This document shows positions 61,920 to 64,000 of a DNA stretch of 64,000 bases, piece by piece. The stretch is from NCBI RefSeq assembly GCF_902506425.1, contig NZ_LR732469.1:124001-188000 (forward strand), written 5' to 3'. Under the pieces are notes generated by a model, which did not search any database, had not been told where the DNA came from, and worked only from the letters and a program-made list of their open reading frames with translations. This stretch comes from Novosphingobium sp. 9U (GTDB lineage: Bacteria; Pseudomonadota; Alphaproteobacteria; Sphingomonadales; Sphingomonadaceae). Both the position numbers and the translations under genes were made by a program. Position 1 is the stretch's first letter. The number at the start of each line of letters is the position of its first letter.

Positions 61920-63161
61920 TTATCCGATGCGGGCGCGATCGCGTTGCCACGGCAGGAGCAGGAACAGCGAGCTCCCCACAGCGACGCTGCCCGCCACGAA
62001 GAAGAGGTACGGCGAGAAGCTCCCCGATGCGGATAGCGACCAGCTGATGCCAAGCGCGCCCAATGCGGACGCCAGGAACGAGACGCAGTACAGTAGGCTG
62101 AGCGTCGTCGCGTAGATGCGCAGCTGGAAGTAGCGTGCGACTAGGAACGAGATCAAATCGCTCTCCGCACCGATCGAGAGGCCCACCAGGAACATGGCCG
62201 CGCCGATCACCGTCACGCTGTCGAGCGTGCTGCCCAGAAGCGCAAAGCCGATCGCGGGCAGGATCATCGAGAGCGCCGTCACCGGCGGCGTCGGATAACG
62301 GTCGAGCGCCAGCCCGCAGGAGATCCGTCCGACGATGGTGCCAAAGGCGTAGAGCGGGACGATGTTGGCCGCCGCTTGCGCCGAGATGCCGTTGTCGACC
62401 AGCATCAGGTTCATCTGGCTAGAATGCAGCGGCGTCTGCAGGAGGCACAGGAACATGCCGCCAAGGACGATCCAGAACACGCCGCTGCCCGTGATCGTCC
62501 GATAATCCTGCCGCGCCGTGCGCCCGGCAGGATCGACCGTCGGCACGCTTTCGGGCACCATCTCCGGACTCTGGCGTACGCGGCCCTGCCCCCGCGGGAT
62601 CAGCGCCAGCGCGGCGAGCCCCCCGGCCAGCGTCAGGGCGCCGAGCGCGAGATAGGCGCTGCGCCAGCCGAAGTGCTCGATCCACCAGTTCAGTGCCGGC
62701 ACCAGCACGATCGCCAGTGCTGCCGGAAAACAGTTGACCACCGTCAAGGCAAGACCGGTGGCACGCTCGAACTTCTCGGCAACCAGGCGTGTGTAGACCA
62801 GCGGGCTTGTGAGGCTCGCGACGGCAAGCACCACCGTGAAGATCGTCGCGTACCAGACGAAGTCGCCGTTCTGCATGGCGTAGGCGACGAAGCAGAGCGG
62901 CACCAGCAGCGTGCCGAGCAAGGCGACGCGGCGCACGCCGACCCGATCGGTCAGGCGGCCGACCACAGGCAGCACCAGCAGCGTCGACAAGGTGGCGATG
63001 CCGATCAGCGCGAACTGCGCCCGCGACCACCCGAATTCGCGGATCAGGTGCGGAGCGAAGGCACTGTTGGTATAGGCGAACAGCGGCAGGCTGGTGCCCG
63101 ATCCGAGGCTCGCCGCCAGCAACGACCGCCAATTGCGGCGCATTTCGCCCCAGTAACTCAC
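61920..63161 (-). CDS. MFS transporter
   Basis: A 413-residue carrier with about twelve hydrophobic segments. The GTG at 63161 (then SYWGEMRRNWRSLLAASLGSG) is preferred by family start style; an ATG at 63143 is the alternative. The motif GRLTDRVGVRRVALLG is the MFS A-motif, partly repeated as GRISCGLALDRYP. Same subgroup as the carrier at 25029 (oxalate/formate antiporter-like). Divergent from the SDR gene at 63390. Confidence 0.9.
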   Translation of the reverse strand: MSYWGEMRRNWRSLLAASLGSGTSLPLFAYTNSAFAPHLIREFGWSRAQFALIGIATLSTLLVLPVVGRLTDRVGVRRVALLGTLLVPLCFVAYAMQNGDFVWYATIFTVVLAVASLTSPLVYTRLVAEKFERATGLALTVVNCFPAALAIVLVPALNWWIEHFGWRSAYLALGALTLAGGLAALALIPRGQGRVRQSPEMVPESVPTVDPAGRTARQDYRTITGSGVFWIVLGGMFLCLLQTPLHSSQMNLMLVDNGISAQAAANIVPLYAFGTIVGRISCGLALDRYPTPPVTALSMILPAIGFALLGSTLDSVTVIGAAMFLVGLSIGAESDLISFLVARYFQLRIYATTLSLLYCVSFLASALGALGISWSLSASGSFSPYLFFVAGSVAVGSSLFLLLPWQRDRARIG

Positions 63162-63389
63162 ATCGCCATCCCCGCAGCGCCGCTCGGAAGGCGGCATTCG
63201 TGCGCCGTTGTCCGCGATGCGCCTTCCAATGTCGAGGGCGTGCGGTTTGAAGGAAACGGCGCTCTCCCCACGCCTGTCCCGCACGAGCGATACTTGCGGG
63301 TGAAAGCAGTTGGCGTTTCGACAGCCACGCATCGAGCGGCTAGCCAAGCGCCCAACTTTGCGAATCGCAACAATCGGGGAGCTGCCGAA

Positions 63390-64000
63390 ATGAAGATCGA
63401 CAACACCATCGCCGCCATCGTCACCGGTGGCGCCTCGGGCCTGGGCCGCGCAAGTGCCAAGGCGCTGGCCGATGCCGGGGTGAAGGTCGCCATCTTCGAC
63501 ATCAGCGAAGAAGCCGGCGAGGCGTTCGCGTCCGAGATCGGTGGCGTGTTCTGCAACGTGAACATTATGGACGAAGAGAGCGTGGAAGCCGGCTTCGCCA
63601 AGGCCCGTGAGGCGCATGGCCAGGAGCGGATCGTGGTCCACTGCGCGGTTGTCGCCGGTGGCGGCAAGACGGTGTCGTTCGACAAGAAGACCGGCGCTTA
63701 CAAGCGCACCGCGACCGAGCAGATCGCGCGCTCGGCCGAAGGCATCTTCACCGCCAGCTACCGCGTCGCCTCCATTGCGGCGCTGGGCATGGCAAACGCC
63801 GATCCGCTGAACGAGGATGGCGAGCGTGGCTCGATCATCTTCACTTCGTCGGCAGCATCGCAGGATGGCCAGGTCGGCCAGGTCGCCTACGGCGGCGGCA
63901 AGGGCGCAGTGAACGCCATGGTCCTGCCGATGGCGCGCGACCTGATGGACCTGGGCATCCGCGTCAACGCGATCCTGCCCGGCACTTTCGCCACTCCGCC
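63390..64000 (+). CDS. Short-chain dehydrogenase, 3' end cut by the window
   Basis: The first 203 codons of an SDR. Cofactor loop TGGASGLGRASAKAL, acidic residue in AIFDISEE (NAD preference likely), FTSSAASQDGQVGQ with the catalytic Ser, YGGGK supplying Tyr and Lys, and LGIRVNAILPGTFATPP. Resembles 3-hydroxyacyl-CoA dehydrogenase type II (HSD17B10-like). GGGGAG precedes the ATG. Probably the first gene of a CoA-linked degradation operon to the right. Confidence 0.9.
   Translation, partial: MKIDNTIAAIVTGGASGLGRASAKALADAGVKVAIFDISEEAGEAFASEIGGVFCNVNIMDEESVEAGFAKAREAHGQERIVVHCAVVAGGGKTVSFDKKTGAYKRTATEQIARSAEGIFTASYRVASIAALGMANADPLNEDGERGSIIFTSSAASQDGQVGQVAYGGGKGAVNAMVLPMARDLMDLGIRVNAILPGTFATP

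Noticed and set aside
1..64000. CRISPR arrays and rRNA genes
   Set aside because: No regularly spaced direct repeats with unique spacers and no rRNA-like segments were seen; the only regular repeats are the short integrase arm arrays.

Overview
The window looks like a chromosome segment of a GC-rich alphaproteobacterium of the order Sphingomonadales, most like Novosphingobium or Sphingobium. The support is the gene order and protein style of the cell-wall cluster, the GC-rich palindromic repeats between genes, the sphingomonad-type TonB receptor and catabolic genes, and a DUF6771-like protein. Genus-level placement is inference.

Positions 1-14041 hold most of a division and cell wall (dcw) cluster, all on the minus strand. 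Transcription order is mraZ, rsmH, ftsL, ftsI, murE, murF, mraY, murD, ftsW, murG, murC, murB, with what is probably the first codons of ddl at the left edge. Most junctions are stop/start overlaps. Positions 14447-21985 hold housekeeping genes: a DUF4350-like lipoprotein, a small membrane protein, a cysteine-synthase-like enzyme, a [2Fe-2S] ferredoxin, a 3-methyladenine glycosylase, a siroheme-synthase N-terminal protein, lysA, an LptM-like lipoprotein, argH and a TlpA-like thioredoxin lipoprotein.

Positions 22022-46414 form a catabolic region. It has a Rieske oxygenase, a two-domain VOC protein, a deazaflavin-type nitroreductase, an MFS transporter, an EthD protein, a large SMP-30/NHL protein, an SDR and a Baeyer-Villiger-type monooxygenase. 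It continues with a CoA-dependent module (acyl-CoA dehydrogenase, HpcH/CitE lyase, acetyl-CoA transferase, enoyl-CoA hydratase). Next come a CaiB-type CoA-transferase, an unusual TPP enzyme, an aldehyde dehydrogenase, a YghU-like glutathione transferase and a TonB-dependent receptor. Together they suggest uptake, oxygenation and CoA-linked breakdown of an unidentified cyclic or aromatic compound. Two near-identical palindromic sites upstream of the monooxygenase and of the TPP enzyme suggest a shared regulator.

Positions 46613-61777 are an integrated element of about 15.2 kb in the 3' end of tRNA-Gln(TTG). It is bounded by a 21-bp direct repeat and carries its tyrosine integrase at the right end. 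Matching sets of 13-bp-spaced repeats, the likely integrase arm sites, lie just inside both ends. Cargo includes a YjzC-family protein, an abortive-infection-like protein, a serine recombinase, and an overlapping minus-strand operon of tiny CxxC proteins leading into a 1231-residue podovirus-type internal virion (DNA ejection) protein. No terminase, portal, capsid or tail gene is visible, so the element looks like a phage satellite or a stripped prophage. It is the most novel part of the window.

After the element, an MFS transporter and a truncated SDR gene resume host-type catabolic content.
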